NCBI RefSeq assembly: GCF_002286815.1
Contig: NZ_MUNM01000040.1
Span: 62,001-126,000 of the forward strand
Length of the DNA stretch: 64,000 nucleotides
From: Pseudomonas sp. PICF141
GTDB taxonomy: Bacteria; Pseudomonadota; Gammaproteobacteria; Pseudomonadales; Pseudomonadaceae
Direction of reading: 5' to 3'
Shown piece after piece: positions 26,856 through 37,361 of the stretch. How positions within the stretch are numbered: the stretch's first letter is position 1; each line of letters opens with the position of its first letter. Position numbers and translations under genes: made by a program. The notes beneath the pieces were generated by a model. The model saw nothing but the letters and a program-made list of their open reading frames with translations, searched no databases and was not told the origin of the DNA.

Positions 26856-27569
26856 TCATGGGCACCAGTAAATCTCTAACGTAGGTTGCAGAAACGCCCG
26901 AATCGGCATGGCGGCGACATCGTCACCGGCCAGTGCGGCGTTCAGGGTAGTCAGCTTGGACTGACCGGAAATCGATAGAACGGTGTGCTTGGCCGAAGCG
27001 AGCAACGCACGACTCATGGTCAGGCGTTGACGGGGCACGGTCGGCGCCAGCATTGGCCAGCAGCGACGGGTGCCCTCGGCTTTCAAGGCTTCGGCCAGGT
27101 TCGGGCTATTGGGGAACAGCGACGCGGTATGACCGTCGTCACCCATGCCCAGCACCAGCACGTCGATCGGCGGCAATTCGGCGAGCAAGCGATCAGCCTG
27201 CTCGGCGGCCTGTTCCAGGTTAGCGGTGGCACTGTAGAGACTCAGGAATTGGGCCTTGGCCGCCGGGCCTTGTAACAGATAACGCTTGAGCAGACCGGCA
27301 TTGCTGTCGGCATGTTCTATCGGCACCCAGCGCTCGTCAGCCAGGCTGACCACCACTTTCGACCAGTCCAGCGCCTGCTTGGCCAAGTGCTGAAAAAACG
27401 CCACCGGGCTGCGTCCGCCAGACACCACCAGCGTCGCGGCGCCTTGTGCGGCAATCGCGTCGCTCAGTTGCCTGGCCACCGCCAATGCCAGGCCTTCGGC
27501 CAGCAGCACCGGGCTTTTGAACTCATGAGCGCTGACGCCCTGAGGCAGTTTCAATTCAGATATCGCCAT
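26856..27569 (-). CDS. pgl: 6-phosphogluconolactonase
   Basis: 237 residues, glucosamine-6-phosphate isomerase/lactonase fold: [26 protein letters not shown], and [15 protein letters not shown] with the catalytic His. It hydrolyses 6-phosphogluconolactone made by Zwf. It overlaps zwf by 14 bp, showing tight coupling. Confidence 0.96.
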   Translation of the reverse strand: MAISELKLPQGVSAHEFKSPVLLAEGLALAVARQLSDAIAAQGAATLVVSGGRSPVAFFQHLAKQALDWSKVVVSLADERWVPIEHADSNAGLLKRYLLQGPAAKAQFLSLYSATANLEQAAEQADRLLAELPPIDVLVLGMGDDGHTASLFPNSPNLAEALKAEGTRRCWPMLAPTVPRQRLTMSRALLASAKHTVLSISGQSKLTTLNAALAGDDVAAMPIRAFLQPTLEIYWCP

Positions 27570-29025
27570 ACCACGACCTCCCGTCCCGCGTAATCAGTGC
27601 AATGGAGCTCATCGGCCCCCACGACCCGGCCGCGTACGGCTTGGGCGCATCGCCGGATTTTTTCCACCCGGCGATCAACTGGTCACACCACCTCCACGCG
27701 GCTTCGATTTCATCTTTACGGACAAACAAATTCTGATTGCCGCGCATCACTTCCAGTAACAACCGTTCGTAGGCGTCGGGAATCCGCGCGCTGCGCCAGG
27801 TGTCGGAAAAATTCAGCTGCAACGGACCGCTGCGCAGCTGCATGCCCTTGTCCAGGCCTTGTTCTTTGGTCATCACGCGCAAGGAAATGCCTTCGTCCGG
27901 TTGCAGGCGGATGATCAGTTTGTTGCTGATCTGCAAGCGCTGCTCAGGGGCGAAGATGTAGTGCGACGGTTCCTTGAAGTGGATGACAATTTGCGACAGT
28001 TTCTGCGGCATGCGCTTGCCGGTGCGCAGGTAAAACGGCACGCCGGCCCAGCGCCAGTTACGAATATCGGCACGCAGGGCGACGAAGGTTTCGGTGTCGC
28101 TCTGGGTGTTGGAATTAGGCTCCTCCAGATACCCGGGTACCGACTTGCCTTCGCTGTGGCCGGCGATGTATTGGCCGCGCACCACTTGAGTGCTCAGGCC
28201 TTCCGGGCTGATCGGCGCCAGCGCCTTGAGGACTTTGACTTTCTCATCGCGAATGCTGTCGGCCGACAGGTCGGCCGGCGGGTCCATGGCGATCAGGCAG
28301 AGCAATTGCAGCAGGTGATTCTGGATCATGTCCCGCAGCTGCCCGGCCTTGTCGAAATACCCCCAACGGCCTTCGATCCCGACCTGCTCGGCCACGGTGA
28401 TTTCCACGTGGGAGATGTAATTCTGGTTCCACTGGGTTTCGAACAGGCTGTTGGCGAAACGCAGGGCGATCAGGTTTTGTACGGTCTCTTTGCCCAGGTA
28501 ATGGTCAATGCGGTAGGTGCGATTCTCCGGGAAGAACTGCGCCACGGCGTCGTTGACCTTGCGCGAGGATTCCAGGTCCGAACCGATGGGTTTTTCCAGC
28601 ACCACGCGGGTGTTTTCGGTCAGGCCGACCTTCGACAGGTTCTCGCAAATAGCGCCATACACCGCCGCCGGGGTGGCGAAGTAGGCAATCACCCGCTGGG
28701 CACTGCCAGCCTGCTCGGCCAGGGCGACGTAGTCGTCAGCCTTCAGGAAGTCGACATGCAGGTAGCTCAAACGGGCCAGGAAGCGCTCGACCACCGCTTC
28801 ATCCAGTTCTTTGGCGCCCACATAGCGGCGCAGCTCAGTGGCGATGAATGCCAGATGCTGCTGCTCGCTGCCGGGTTCACGGGCCAGCGCGATAATGCGC
28901 GTATCCTCATGAAGCAGGCCGGCGCCATCGAGTTGATAAAGGGCAGGAAACAGCTTGCGCAAGGCCAGATCGCCGAGAGCGCCGAACAAGGCAAAGGTGC
29001 AAGGTTCAACCGTAATCGAAGGCAT
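27556..29025 (-). CDS. zwf: Glucose-6-phosphate 1-dehydrogenase
   Basis: 489 residues: N-terminal dinucleotide motif [17 protein letters not shown], substrate motif RIDHYLGKE at about residue 180, and the C-terminal [10 protein letters not shown]. It matches P. aeruginosa Zwf closely across the length. It oxidises glucose-6-phosphate to the lactone, entry to the Entner-Doudoroff route and an NADPH source. First gene of the operon; divergent from hexR with a HexR-type box in the 219-bp gap. Confidence 0.97.
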   Translation of the reverse strand: MPSITVEPCTFALFGALGDLALRKLFPALYQLDGAGLLHEDTRIIALAREPGSEQQHLAFIATELRRYVGAKELDEAVVERFLARLSYLHVDFLKADDYVALAEQAGSAQRVIAYFATPAAVYGAICENLSKVGLTENTRVVLEKPIGSDLESSRKVNDAVAQFFPENRTYRIDHYLGKETVQNLIALRFANSLFETQWNQNYISHVEITVAEQVGIEGRWGYFDKAGQLRDMIQNHLLQLLCLIAMDPPADLSADSIRDEKVKVLKALAPISPEGLSTQVVRGQYIAGHSEGKSVPGYLEEPNSNTQSDTETFVALRADIRNWRWAGVPFYLRTGKRMPQKLSQIVIHFKEPSHYIFAPEQRLQISNKLIIRLQPDEGISLRVMTKEQGLDKGMQLRSGPLQLNFSDTWRSARIPDAYERLLLEVMRGNQNLFVRKDEIEAAWRWCDQLIAGWKKSGDAPKPYAAGSWGPMSSIALITRDGRSWYGDI

Positions 29026-29090
29026 GATGTTTGTTCTTTTATCAAGTTAAGCTACAAATACCTTTTTTCAAGGCATCACTCAAGGGAAAA

Positions 29091-29106
29091 TGTAGTAATA
29101 ACCACA
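29091..29106. promoter_or_regulatory. HexR-type operator in the zwf-hexR gap
   Basis: TGTAGTAATAACCACA, a dyad of TGTrGT / ACyACA form, 65 bp before zwf and 138 bp before hexR. Gamma-proteobacterial HexR boxes have the form TGTARTNNNAYTACA, so the match is good, though it fits the P. putida pattern TTGT-N7-ACAA only in part. Confidence 0.65.
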
Positions 29107-29244
29107 ACATTTTCGCAAAATACAGATTCCGAGTGGTGGTCGGTCGGAGCCATCAGTAGGATAGGCCACCGTTATGGGCCGTATCAAAGGCCCAATTTGC
29201 ATTAGTCGAACGCTTATTTGCGCTGCTGACCTAAGGAACATTAA

Positions 29245-30114
29245 ATGGATCGCGTGCGAAATTTACTGGAACAGATCCAGAATCGCCTTGAAGACCTGAA
29301 CAAGGCTGAACGCAAAGTCGCCGAAGTGATTCTGCTGAACCCGGAGCAGGCCACCCGGTTCAGCATTGCCGCCCTCGCCCAGGCCTCGAAGGTCAGCGAG
29401 CCGACGGTCAACCGTTTCTGCCGCTCCTTCGGCGTCAGCGGCTACCCGGAACTGAAACTGCAACTGGCCCAAAGCCTGGCCAGTGGCGCGGCGTATGTCA
29501 GCCGGGCAGTTGAAGCCGATGACAATCCGGAAGCGTATACAAAAAAGATTTTCGGCAGCGCCATCGCCTCTTTGGACAGTGCGTTGCAGGCGCTCGATCC
29601 GAGCCTGATCAGCCGCGCCGTCGACCTGTTGATCCAGGCCCGGCAGATCCACTTCTTTGGCCTCGGCGCTTCTGCTCCGGTGGCGCTGGATGCGCAGCAC
29701 AAGTTCTTCCGTTTCAACCTGGCGGTAACCGCCCATGCCGACGTGCTGATGCAACGTATGATCGCCTCGGTGGCCCACACCGGTGAATTGTTCGTGATCA
29801 TTTCCTACACCGGCCGCACCCGCGAACTGGTGGAAGTGGCGCGCATTGCCCGGGAAAACGGCGCTTCGGTGCTGGGCCTGACGGCGGAGGGTTCGCCACT
29901 GGCCAAGGCCAGCACCTTGAGCCTGAACATTCCGCTGCCGGAAGACACGGATATCTACATGCCGATGACGTCGCGGATCATTCAACTGACCGTGCTCGAT
30001 GTGCTCGCCACCGGCATGACCCTGCGCCGGGGCGTGGATTTCCAGCCGCATTTGCGCAAGATCAAGGAAAGCCTGAATGCCAGTCGGTATCCGATTGGGG
30101 ATGAATTCAATTAA
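29245..30114 (+). CDS. hexR: HexR, RpiR-family repressor of glucose catabolism
   Basis: 289 residues: N-terminal HTH_6 domain ([20 protein letters not shown], then [24 protein letters not shown]) and a C-terminal sugar-isomerase (SIS) domain from about residue 125 ([33 protein letters not shown]). In Pseudomonas HexR senses KDPG and derepresses zwf-pgl-eda, edd-glk and gap. All these genes are in this window and two candidate boxes are present. Confidence 0.96.
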   Translation: MDRVRNLLEQIQNRLEDLNKAERKVAEVILLNPEQATRFSIAALAQASKVSEPTVNRFCRSFGVSGYPELKLQLAQSLASGAAYVSRAVEADDNPEAYTKKIFGSAIASLDSALQALDPSLISRAVDLLIQARQIHFFGLGASAPVALDAQHKFFRFNLAVTAHADVLMQRMIASVAHTGELFVIISYTGRTRELVEVARIARENGASVLGLTAEGSPLAKASTLSLNIPLPEDTDIYMPMTSRIIQLTVLDVLATGMTLRRGVDFQPHLRKIKESLNASRYPIGDEFN

Positions 30115-30122
30115 CTCGTATC

Positions 30123-30153
30123 GATCGTTCCCACGCTCTGCGTGGGAACGATC
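30123..30153. repeat. Minimal class E hairpin between hexR and the mutarotase gene
   Basis: GATCGTTCCCACGC-TCT-GCGTGGGAACGATC, a perfect 14-bp dyad with a 3-base loop, eight bases before the 3' end of the convergent mutarotase gene; probably acts as a two-way terminator. Confidence 0.9.
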
Positions 30154-30160
30154 ATCTTTC

Positions 30161-31015
30161 CTACGCTCCAACCCGCGCCTGCAAACTCAAATGCGCCCGC
30201 TCCCCCGGTGCCAGGCACAGGCTGTCGGTGCCGCCGCTGGCCGCTTCCACACAAACAAACTCTAAAACCTCGTTCCAGCTCACACCCAGCAACGGACGCG
30301 AGCCGGGATGCCAGACCACGGTGTCTGCATGATCACCGGTGTCGATGCACAATTGCCGCTGCCAGGCGTGATCCTTGAGCTGCAATTCGCCATCATGCTG
30401 GAACACGCGCTGACAACCGCCGTCGACCCGCAACTCACCTTCCTGCTGACAAACCTGGCGGCTCAACTGGTCATAACCTTGCGCACCATCGAGCCCAGAC
30501 AGCGCTACCTCAGCCACGTCACCAATACGCCAATAGGCGTGCAACGCCTGGCTCAACTGGCACGGCATGTCGTCTTGATGCTCGGTGCTCAAGTGCAAAT
30601 CCATGCGTTCGCCCAGATGTGCATGCAAATCCACTTGCCAGTCGCACAGCTGTAACTGCCAGTGCAAGTGCACGCCATCGTCATCACTGCGGCTGTCGAG
30701 CAGTTTCCAGTCGAGCAAACGCGCCCAGCCATGGGACGGCCAGGCGTTTTCGCTTGGATGACGGCCGTACCACGGCCAGCAAACCGGCACGCCGCCGCGA
30801 ATCGCGCCGACATGCGGCCATTTCGCCGCGCACCACAGCCAGGGTTTCTGCCCCTTAGGCTGGAAATGCAGCAACTGCGCGCCCTGCCGACTGAACACCG
30901 CCTGACACAGCGGATGATCGATCACCAACACATCGCGCATCTGATAGCGCTCCCACGCAAACACCGGACGTTCGCGCAAGGATTTGAAGAAGCGTTGTAG
31001 CGGATGCTCAAGCAT
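30161..31015 (-). CDS. D-hexose-6-phosphate mutarotase (YeaD-like)
   Basis: 284 residues, galactose-mutarotase-like beta-sandwich: IRGGVPVCWPWYGRHP, SHGWARLLDW (His), QALHAYWRIGDV (second catalytic His), and VVWHPGS. It interconverts alpha and beta anomers of glucose-6-phosphate, feeding the beta form to Zwf. Last gene on the strand that carries the gts-oprB genes, 274 bp after oprB with a class A repeat between. Confidence 0.92.
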   Translation of the reverse strand: MLEHPLQRFFKSLRERPVFAWERYQMRDVLVIDHPLCQAVFSRQGAQLLHFQPKGQKPWLWCAAKWPHVGAIRGGVPVCWPWYGRHPSENAWPSHGWARLLDWKLLDSRSDDDGVHLHWQLQLCDWQVDLHAHLGERMDLHLSTEHQDDMPCQLSQALHAYWRIGDVAEVALSGLDGAQGYDQLSRQVCQQEGELRVDGGCQRVFQHDGELQLKDHAWQRQLCIDTGDHADTVVWHPGSRPLLGVSWNEVLEFVCVEAASGGTDSLCLAPGERAHLSLQARVGA

Positions 31016-31072
31016 GTGCCGCGGTCCTGAAAATCATGGGTGTACTCGTACTCTTGTGCCCAGTGAACCACT

Positions 31073-31200
31073 GTGGCGAGGGGGCTTGCCCCCGTTCGGC
31101 TGCGAAGCAGTCGTAAAAATGGCCAATTGACTGTTTCAGACGAAACCTGGTGAAGATTGGGAGCGCTGCGCACTCCAACGGGGGCAAGCCCCCTCGCCAC
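31073..31200. repeat. Hairpin repeat, class A
   Basis: GTGGCGAGGGGGCTTGCCCC arm and perfect complement at the other end, between oprB and the mutarotase gene. Confidence 0.9.
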
Positions 31201-31289
31201 AGGTCCTGTTTGACCTTGCACAAAAAAAAGCGGACAGCCATGGCCGTCCGCAAAGATGCGCACATAGAGAGGAGCTTATCGCAACAGCG

Positions 31290-32636
31290 TCAGAACACCG
31301 ACTGAATTTTCAGACCGGCCACCAGGGCATCGTCGACTTCATCCACACCGCCGGGGTGAGTGATGTATTGCAGGTTAGGACGCACGGTCAGCCAGTTGGT
31401 GACGTGGAAACCGTAGTTGATCTCATAGTTGTACTCGGTGGAACGCAGGGGCGAGAACAGCGGATCGTTATAGTCGCTAACGCCATTGGCGGCGTTGACC
31501 AACTCGGCGTTTTTCTTCACATCTTCGTTGACATGGATACGGGCGAAACCGATCCCCACATCATCTTTGGGGCGCGCATCGAACGGGCCTTTGTACACGA
31601 ACATCAGCGACTGATAGTTGTCGACGATGTTGGTGTCCTTGTCGTGGAAAGTGGCGTTGGCCGCGATGTTCAGACCGCGCGAAGCATCACCGTTATGCGT
31701 GGTGAGTTGTTGCTGCGCCACGAACCAGTAGCCGTGCTTGCTATCGTGACGGCGATAGGCGTTGCCGGTGGTCGCGGCATCATTGCCATCTTCGTCTTCA
31801 CGCACGTCATCGGCGTTGGCCGTACTTTTGTAGTAACCGACACGGTATTCGCCCGGCAGGTTGTTGACCTTCGGCGACCAGACCAATTCGACCGGCAAGA
31901 CGGTGCCCTCGGTACCACTGCCGCTGAGCTTGAAGCCGTTGCCGTGCTCAAGTTGCGACGGATTCTGGTTGTACGCGCCAATCTGCGCATAGAACTCAGG
32001 CGTGATGTTGTACTTCACCCGAACTGCCGCCTGCATGACCGGCCAGTTGTACCAGATGTTGGTTGCCCAGTTACCCACTTGGGAACCGCAGAAGGCCAGG
32101 TTCTGGAACTCGCAAGGAAAGGTGTTGAAGTCTTCGCCTTCGCCGAAGTAACCGGCCTTGACGTCCAGTTTACCGTCGAGGAACTGGTGCTTGATCCACA
32201 GCTGGGTCAGCCGGACCATGTGGCCACGGCCGTAGACTTCCTGAGAAGAACTCAAGGTACCGGCACGCGGGTCGCCGACACGGTCATTGGAGATGTTTTC
32301 ACCGTTACGGTTGGTGAGCTGGATCTTGGCCTGGGTGTTATCCCAACCCCACAGTTTTTCCAGGTCCAGTGCCACGCCCAGACCAAACTGGTCAGCGTAA
32401 CGTGCCGTCTTGTCGTCGTTATAGCCGCCATGCAGGTTGGCGCCCATTTCACCGACGTAGTCGGCCTTGATGTCGATACCTTGTTCGATCAGCCTGGTCC
32501 GCTCGCCACCCCAATCCCCGGTCATCCACTGCGAGTCGGCACTGAACGCCTCAGCCGCGTGTGCGCTACCGGCCAGCATCATTGCCGCAATCGCTGACAA
32601 CTGGCAGATAAGCTGAGCGTTGTTCTTCTTCTTCAT
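31290..32636 (-). CDS. oprB: Carbohydrate-selective porin OprB
   Basis: 448 residues with a signal peptide (MKKKNNAQLICQLSAIAAMM...AHA-AEAF cleavage) and OprB-family blocks: WMTGDWGGERTRL at the mature N terminus, an aromatic-rich beta-barrel, and RPNLQYITHPGGVDEVDDALVAGLKIQSVF ending in Phe as required for outer-membrane assembly. It admits glucose and other sugars to the periplasm. Follows gtsD by 213 bp; a class A hairpin lies between and may attenuate transcript. Confidence 0.95.
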   Translation of the reverse strand: MKKKNNAQLICQLSAIAAMMLAGSAHAAEAFSADSQWMTGDWGGERTRLIEQGIDIKADYVGEMGANLHGGYNDDKTARYADQFGLGVALDLEKLWGWDNTQAKIQLTNRNGENISNDRVGDPRAGTLSSSQEVYGRGHMVRLTQLWIKHQFLDGKLDVKAGYFGEGEDFNTFPCEFQNLAFCGSQVGNWATNIWYNWPVMQAAVRVKYNITPEFYAQIGAYNQNPSQLEHGNGFKLSGSGTEGTVLPVELVWSPKVNNLPGEYRVGYYKSTANADDVREDEDGNDAATTGNAYRRHDSKHGYWFVAQQQLTTHNGDASRGLNIAANATFHDKDTNIVDNYQSLMFVYKGPFDARPKDDVGIGFARIHVNEDVKKNAELVNAANGVSDYNDPLFSPLRSTEYNYEINYGFHVTNWLTVRPNLQYITHPGGVDEVDDALVAGLKIQSVF

Positions 32637-32736
32637 CCCTACATCCTCGTTTTATTGTTATTAACTGTTTTTATCTAACGCGGTTTACAACGGTCGTGAC
32701 GCACGCCACGGATTCCCCCTGTGGGAGCGCGCTTGT

Positions 32737-32825
32737 GGCGAGGGGGCTTGCGCCCGTTGGGCCGCGCAGCGGCCCCAAGACCTACGAGCGCTATGCGCTC
32801 GAACAGGGGCAAGTCCCCTCGCCAC
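32737..32825. repeat. Hairpin repeat, class A, degenerate
   Basis: GTGGCGAGGGGGCTTGCGCC / AGGGGCAAGTCCCCTCGCCA; inner dyad CGAGCGC-TAT-GCGCTCG. It lies inside the gtsD-oprB gap of the transport operon. Confidence 0.85.
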
Positions 32826-32849
32826 AAGCCCATTCCCACATTTGATTCT

Positions 32850-34010
32850 TCAGCGGCCTTTGAACTGCGCCACGTTGGCGCTGTGAGCTTCGGTTTTTGG
32901 CAGGCCGGCCACCCCCAGGCGTTCACCGGTCTTGGCATCGAACAACAGCACTTTCGATGGATCGAATTGCAGGGTCAGGGTCTCGCCCACGGCCGGCGCG
33001 ACGTCCGGTGCCAGGCGACAGCAGACCTTGGTGTCGTTGAGGTTGACGAACACCAGCGTGTCGGGCCCGGTCGGTTCGGTGACCTGCACTTCGGCACGAA
33101 TGGTCGGCAAACCATTCGGCTCGCTGCCCGCCAGAACGATCTGCTCCGGGCGCATGCCCAGGATCACTTCGCGGTCTTCGAGCCCGGCGTCCTGCATGCC
33201 CAGCGGCAATTCGCAGCGCGCCTGACCGCTGTCGAGCAGCGCTATCAACCGACCTTCCTTGCGCTGCAAACGCAGAGGGATGAAGTTCATCGGCGGCGAA
33301 CCGATGAAGCTCGCCACGAACAGGTTGGCCGGGTTGTTGTAGATGTCTTTGGGCGTGCCGAACTGCTGAATGATCCCGTCCTTCATCACCGCCACTTTGT
33401 CGCCCAGGGTCATGGCTTCGATCTGGTCGTGAGTCACGTAGACCGTGGTGGTTTTCAGACGCTGGTGCATCAGTTTCATTTCGGTGCGCATCTCGACCCG
33501 CAGCTTGGCGTCGAGGTTGGACAGCGGTTCGTCGAACAGGTAAATCTTCGGTCGTCGCGCCAGCGCCCGGCCCATGGCCACACGCTGTTGTTGACCACCG
33601 GAAAGCTGGCCCGGCTTGCGGCTGAGAAGGTGTTCGATCTGCAGCAGCTTGGCCACGCGAGCGACTTCTTCGTCGATTTCGGCGACGGGCATTTTGCGAA
33701 TCTTCAGGCCAAACGCGATGTTGTCCCGCACGCTCATGGTCGGGTACAGCGCGTAGGACTGGAACACCATGGCGATGTCGCGATCTTTCGGGCTCATGCC
33801 GCTGATGTCGGCGTCGTCCACCAGAATCGCGCCGCCGCTGATGCTTTCCAGACCCGCGATGCAGTTCATCAGCGTGGACTTACCACAGCCCGATGGACCG
33901 ACCAGGATCAGGAACTCACCGTCATTGATCTTCAGTTCGATGTTTTTCAGGGTGTCCGGCAAACCGGCACCGTAGGTCTTGTTGACGTTGCGTAATTCGA
34001 GAGTTGCCAT
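32850..34010 (-). CDS. gtsD: Glucose ABC transporter ATPase
   Basis: 386 residues: Walker A GPSGCGKST at about residue 38, signature LSGGQQQRVAMGRAL, Walker B IYLFDEPLSNLD, and a C-terminal TOBE domain (from about 240) of the MalK/UgpC type. It powers GtsBC. Three bases after gtsC. Also called gltK in P. aeruginosa. Confidence 0.95.
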   Translation of the reverse strand: MATLELRNVNKTYGAGLPDTLKNIELKINDGEFLILVGPSGCGKSTLMNCIAGLESISGGAILVDDADISGMSPKDRDIAMVFQSYALYPTMSVRDNIAFGLKIRKMPVAEIDEEVARVAKLLQIEHLLSRKPGQLSGGQQQRVAMGRALARRPKIYLFDEPLSNLDAKLRVEMRTEMKLMHQRLKTTTVYVTHDQIEAMTLGDKVAVMKDGIIQQFGTPKDIYNNPANLFVASFIGSPPMNFIPLRLQRKEGRLIALLDSGQARCELPLGMQDAGLEDREVILGMRPEQIVLAGSEPNGLPTIRAEVQVTEPTGPDTLVFVNLNDTKVCCRLAPDVAPAVGETLTLQFDPSKVLLFDAKTGERLGVAGLPKTEAHSANVAQFKGR

Positions 34011-34013
34011 GTT

Positions 34014-34859
34014 CTACCCCTTGACCGCGCCGGACGTCAGCCCACGCAGGAAATACTTGCCAGCGAATATGTAGACCAGCAGTGTCGGCAGCCCGGCGAT
34101 CATCGCGGCGGCCATATCAACGTTGTATTCCTTGGCCCCGGTACTGGTGTTGACCAGGTTGTTCAGGGCCACGGTAATCGGCTGGGCATCGCCGCTGGCG
34201 AAGACCACGCCGAACAGGAAGTCATTCCAGATTTGCGTGAACTGCCAGATCAGGCAGACCATCACGATCGGGATCGACATCGGCAGCAGGATCTTCCAGA
34301 AAATCATGAAGAACCCCGCGCCATCCAGCCGCGCTGCCTTGACCAGCGCATCCGGAATGCTCACGTAGTAGTTACGGAAGAACAGCGTGGTGAATGCCAG
34401 GCCGTAGACCACGTGCACCAGCACCAGACCGGTGGTGGTATTGGCCAGGCCGAACTTGCCGAGGGTGAACGAGGCCGGCAGCAGCACGGTCTGGAACGGC
34501 AGGAAGCAGCCGAACAACAACAGGCCGAAGAACAGTTGCGAGCCCCGAAAGCGCCACATCGACAGCACATAGCCGTTCATCGCGCCGATGAAGGTCGAGA
34601 TCAAAACCGCTGGCACGGTGATTTTTACCGAGTTCCAGAAGTAGCCGCCAACCACGTCCCAGGCCTTGATCCAGCCGATGCCGTCGATCACGGTAGGCCA
34701 GCTCAACAGGTTGCCGGTGCGGATGTCTTCCGGGGATTTGAAACTGGTCAGCAGCATCACCACCAGCGGGACCAGATAGATCGCGGCGGCCAGCAGCAAA
34801 GTTGCGTAGATCGCGACGCGGCTGAAGCTGATCGCCGGCTTTGCGAGTTGATTACTCAT
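34014..34859 (-). CDS. gtsC: Glucose ABC transporter permease GtsC
   Basis: 281 residues, six membrane helices, MalG-type, with the EAA loop DALVKAARLDGAGFFMIFWKILLPMS contacting the ATPase and a C-terminal FLRGLTSGAVKG. It overlaps gtsB by eight bases. Equivalent to gltG. Confidence 0.95.
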   Translation of the reverse strand: MSNQLAKPAISFSRVAIYATLLLAAAIYLVPLVVMLLTSFKSPEDIRTGNLLSWPTVIDGIGWIKAWDVVGGYFWNSVKITVPAVLISTFIGAMNGYVLSMWRFRGSQLFFGLLLFGCFLPFQTVLLPASFTLGKFGLANTTTGLVLVHVVYGLAFTTLFFRNYYVSIPDALVKAARLDGAGFFMIFWKILLPMSIPIVMVCLIWQFTQIWNDFLFGVVFASGDAQPITVALNNLVNTSTGAKEYNVDMAAAMIAGLPTLLVYIFAGKYFLRGLTSGAVKG

Positions 34860-35760
34860 GGCGTTTGCCTCGCAATTCGGAGTACAGGTACGGCACCAGA
34901 ATCGCCAGGATCGCGCCGAGCATCATCATGGCGCTCGCCGAACCGATGCCCATCTGGCCACGACTGAAAGTGAAGGAGTACATGAACATCGCCGGCAGGT
35001 CGGAGGAGTAGCCCGGGCCACCCGCGGTCATCGCCGCCACCAGGTCGAAGCTCTTGATCGCGATGTGCGCCAGGATCATGAAAGCGCTGAAGAACACCGG
35101 GCGCAGGCTCGGCAATACGATCTTCAGGTAGATGGTCGGCAGGCTCGCCCCGTCGACTTGCGCCGCACGGATGATCGATTGATCGACCCCACGCAGGCCG
35201 GCCAGGAACATCGCCATCACAAACCCGGAGGCTTGCCATACAGCGGCGATCACCAGGCAATACACCACGCGATCCTGATCCACCAGCCAGTCAAGACGGA
35301 AGCCTTCCCAGCCCCAGTCGCGCAGCATTTTGTCCAGGCCCAGACCCGGGTTGAGCAGCCATTTCCACGCGGTACCGGTGACGATCATCGAGAGCGCCAT
35401 CGGGTACAGGTAAACGGTGCGGATGAAGCCTTCCTTGCGAATGCGCTGATCCAGCAGCACCGCGAGAAACACCCCCAGCACCAGGCTGATGCCGATGAAC
35501 ATGCCGCCGAACACCGCGAGATTCTTGCTCGCGACCCACCAGCGATCGTTTTCCATCAGGCGAATGTATTGCTGCAGGCCGACCCACTTGTAGCTCGGCA
35601 TGAAGCTGGAATTGGTGAAGGACAGAACAAATGTCCAGATGATGTAACCGTAAAAACCAACCAGGACGATCAGCATGCTTGGCGCTAAAACCAGCTTGGG
35701 AAGCCAGCGCTGCAATGCGTCGAACGGTGAGGCTTTGCTGAAAACCGCCACAGAGCTCAT
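34852..35760 (-). CDS. gtsB: Glucose ABC transporter permease GtsB
   Basis: 302 residues, MalF-type with six helices and the EAA loop DQSIIRAAQVDGASLPTIYLKIVLPSL. Start at 35760 (MSSVAVFSKASPFDALQRW) is chosen over a 36-codon longer frame that reads into the class C repeat upstream. It forms the channel with GtsC. Equivalent to gltF. Confidence 0.94.
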   Translation of the reverse strand: MSSVAVFSKASPFDALQRWLPKLVLAPSMLIVLVGFYGYIIWTFVLSFTNSSFMPSYKWVGLQQYIRLMENDRWWVASKNLAVFGGMFIGISLVLGVFLAVLLDQRIRKEGFIRTVYLYPMALSMIVTGTAWKWLLNPGLGLDKMLRDWGWEGFRLDWLVDQDRVVYCLVIAAVWQASGFVMAMFLAGLRGVDQSIIRAAQVDGASLPTIYLKIVLPSLRPVFFSAFMILAHIAIKSFDLVAAMTAGGPGYSSDLPAMFMYSFTFSRGQMGIGSASAMMMLGAILAILVPYLYSELRGKRHE

Positions 35761-35790
35761 CGGGATAATCCAGGTGAAGAAGTGAGGATC

Positions 35791-35882
35791 TGTAGGAGCG
35801 AGGCTTGCCCGCGAATGCGGACTGACATCCAGAATCAATGCCGACTGATACACCGCCTTCGCGGGCAAGCCTCGCTCCTACA
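35791..35882. repeat. Hairpin repeat, class C
   Basis: TGTAGGAGCGAGGCTTGCCC arm with 25-bp complement at the other end. It sits between gtsA and gtsB, where a stable hairpin could protect the 3' end of the abundant gtsA message, as REP elements do after malE in E. coli (analogy). Confidence 0.88.
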
Positions 35883-35931
35883 GGGGGAGCATTTTCGGGA
35901 AAGGCCGCAGGTATACCTGCGGCACCCGGGA

Positions 35932-37239
35932 TTACTGGGCAGCTTTGACGGCTGACGCCAGTTGCGCGCTGGCCTTGGCCGGGTCAGCGTTCTTGTCGTT
36001 CATGAAGTTGGTGACCACATCGAAGATCGCGCCCTGCACGGCCAGGGACGTGGCCATGTTGTGCGCCATGCTCGGTTGCAGGCCGCCGGTCTTCTCGTCC
36101 GCCAGGAAATCCTTGGCCGCCGTTTGAGCGCAGGAATCGAAGCCCAGCGCACTCATGTCGTTAAGCATGTCGATGCGCACCGGGATCGAGCCTTTGTTGA
36201 TGCTGAAGACTTTCTGGAAGTCTTTGCCCAGAGCGACCTTGGCCAGGTCTTGCTGGGCGGCGATGTCGCCTTTGCGATCGGCTTTTAGCTTGAACACAGC
36301 CATCGAGTCGATGTTGTAGGTGAAGGCTTTTTCGGTGCCCGGGAACGGCACGCACTGGTAGTCCTTGCCCGCGAGTTTATTCGCCGCGGTCCATTCGCTT
36401 TTGGCCCAGTCGCCCATCATCTGCATGCCGGCCTTGCCGTTGATGACATCGGCGGCTGCGATGTTCCAGTCACGACCGGCGCGGTTGGGGTCCATGTAGC
36501 CGGTGATTTTTTTCAGCTCGGTGAAGGCCTTGGCCATCTCGGGCCCGGAGAGGGTTTTCTGGTCCAGGTCGACCAGCGCTTTCTTGTACCCTTCGGCGCC
36601 CATGACCGAGAGCACCACGTCTTCAAACACGGTGCTGTCCTGCCACGGCTGGCCACCGTGAGCGAGTGCGATGAAGCCGGCGGCTTTGAGTTTGTCGCCA
36701 GCGGCGTAGAACTCTTCGAGGGTGGTCGGCGCTTTTTCGATCCCGGCTTTCTTGAAGACTTCCGGGTTGATCCACAGCCAGTTGACGCGGTGGATGTTCA
36801 CCGGCACGGCGACGTAATCGCCTTCGTATTTCACCGTGTCGGAGACTTTCTTGATCAGCAGGTTATCCCAGCCTTCGGACTTGGAAACCTCTTTGAGGGC
36901 GTCAGTGCTGAGCAGGCCAGTGCTGCCCCATTCCTGGATATCCGGCCCTTTGATCTGGGCAACGCCCGGAGGGTTACCGGCCACGGCGCGGCTTTTGAGT
37001 ACGGTCATGGCCGTGGAACCGCCACCGCCGGCGACTGCGCCGTCTTTCCAGGTGAAGCCGTCTTTTTCGACTTGGGCCTTGAGCACATCGACGGCTGCTT
37101 TTTCACCACCAGACGTCCACCAGTGAACGACTTCCACCGAACCTTTGGCATCGGCGGCAAGGGCACTGACAGGAAATGCAGCAACGGGAAGCAACGAAGC
37201 GAGAGAAATGACAGTAGCGAGGCGAGAAATCGCATTCAT
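35932..37239 (-). CDS. gtsA: Glucose ABC transporter periplasmic binding protein
   Basis: 435 residues. A signal peptide ([20 protein letters not shown]...ALA-ADAKG) precedes a type I sugar-binding protein: [42 protein letters not shown]. It captures glucose in the periplasm and delivers it to GtsBC. First gene of the transporter operon; its upstream region carries the 64-bp module shared with the AGE gene. Equivalent to gltB. Confidence 0.95.
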   Translation of the reverse strand: MNAISRLATVISLASLLPVAAFPVSALAADAKGSVEVVHWWTSGGEKAAVDVLKAQVEKDGFTWKDGAVAGGGGSTAMTVLKSRAVAGNPPGVAQIKGPDIQEWGSTGLLSTDALKEVSKSEGWDNLLIKKVSDTVKYEGDYVAVPVNIHRVNWLWINPEVFKKAGIEKAPTTLEEFYAAGDKLKAAGFIALAHGGQPWQDSTVFEDVVLSVMGAEGYKKALVDLDQKTLSGPEMAKAFTELKKITGYMDPNRAGRDWNIAAADVINGKAGMQMMGDWAKSEWTAANKLAGKDYQCVPFPGTEKAFTYNIDSMAVFKLKADRKGDIAAQQDLAKVALGKDFQKVFSINKGSIPVRIDMLNDMSALGFDSCAQTAAKDFLADEKTGGLQPSMAHNMATSLAVQGAIFDVVTNFMNDKNADPAKASAQLASAVKAAQ

Positions 37240-37297
37240 CTAGTAGTACCTTTCTTGTTGTTATGCATGCAAGTCTGGTGCTTGCGCTGCATAGGAT

Positions 37298-37361
37298 TCT
37301 AAACAGGGGATGCCCCTTCGCAGGTAACGAAGGGACGCGCGAATGTCACCACATGGTTACA
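37298..37361 (-). promoter_or_regulatory. Candidate GltR operator/promoter module before gtsA
   Basis: On the plus strand: TCTAAACA, N15, CAGGTAACGAA, then TGTCAC-N6-GTTACA. An identically spaced copy is at 38652-38715. The palindrome overlaps the stop codon of the upstream AGE gene. On the coding strand TTTAGA could be a -10 element 58 bp before gtsA. Assignment to GltR is inference from context. Confidence 0.6.

Noticed and set aside
32637..32849. gtsD-oprB gap checked for a copy of the gtsA/AGE promoter module
   Set aside because: No TGTCAC-N6-GTKACA or CAGGTAACGAA found; only a degenerate class A hairpin is present.
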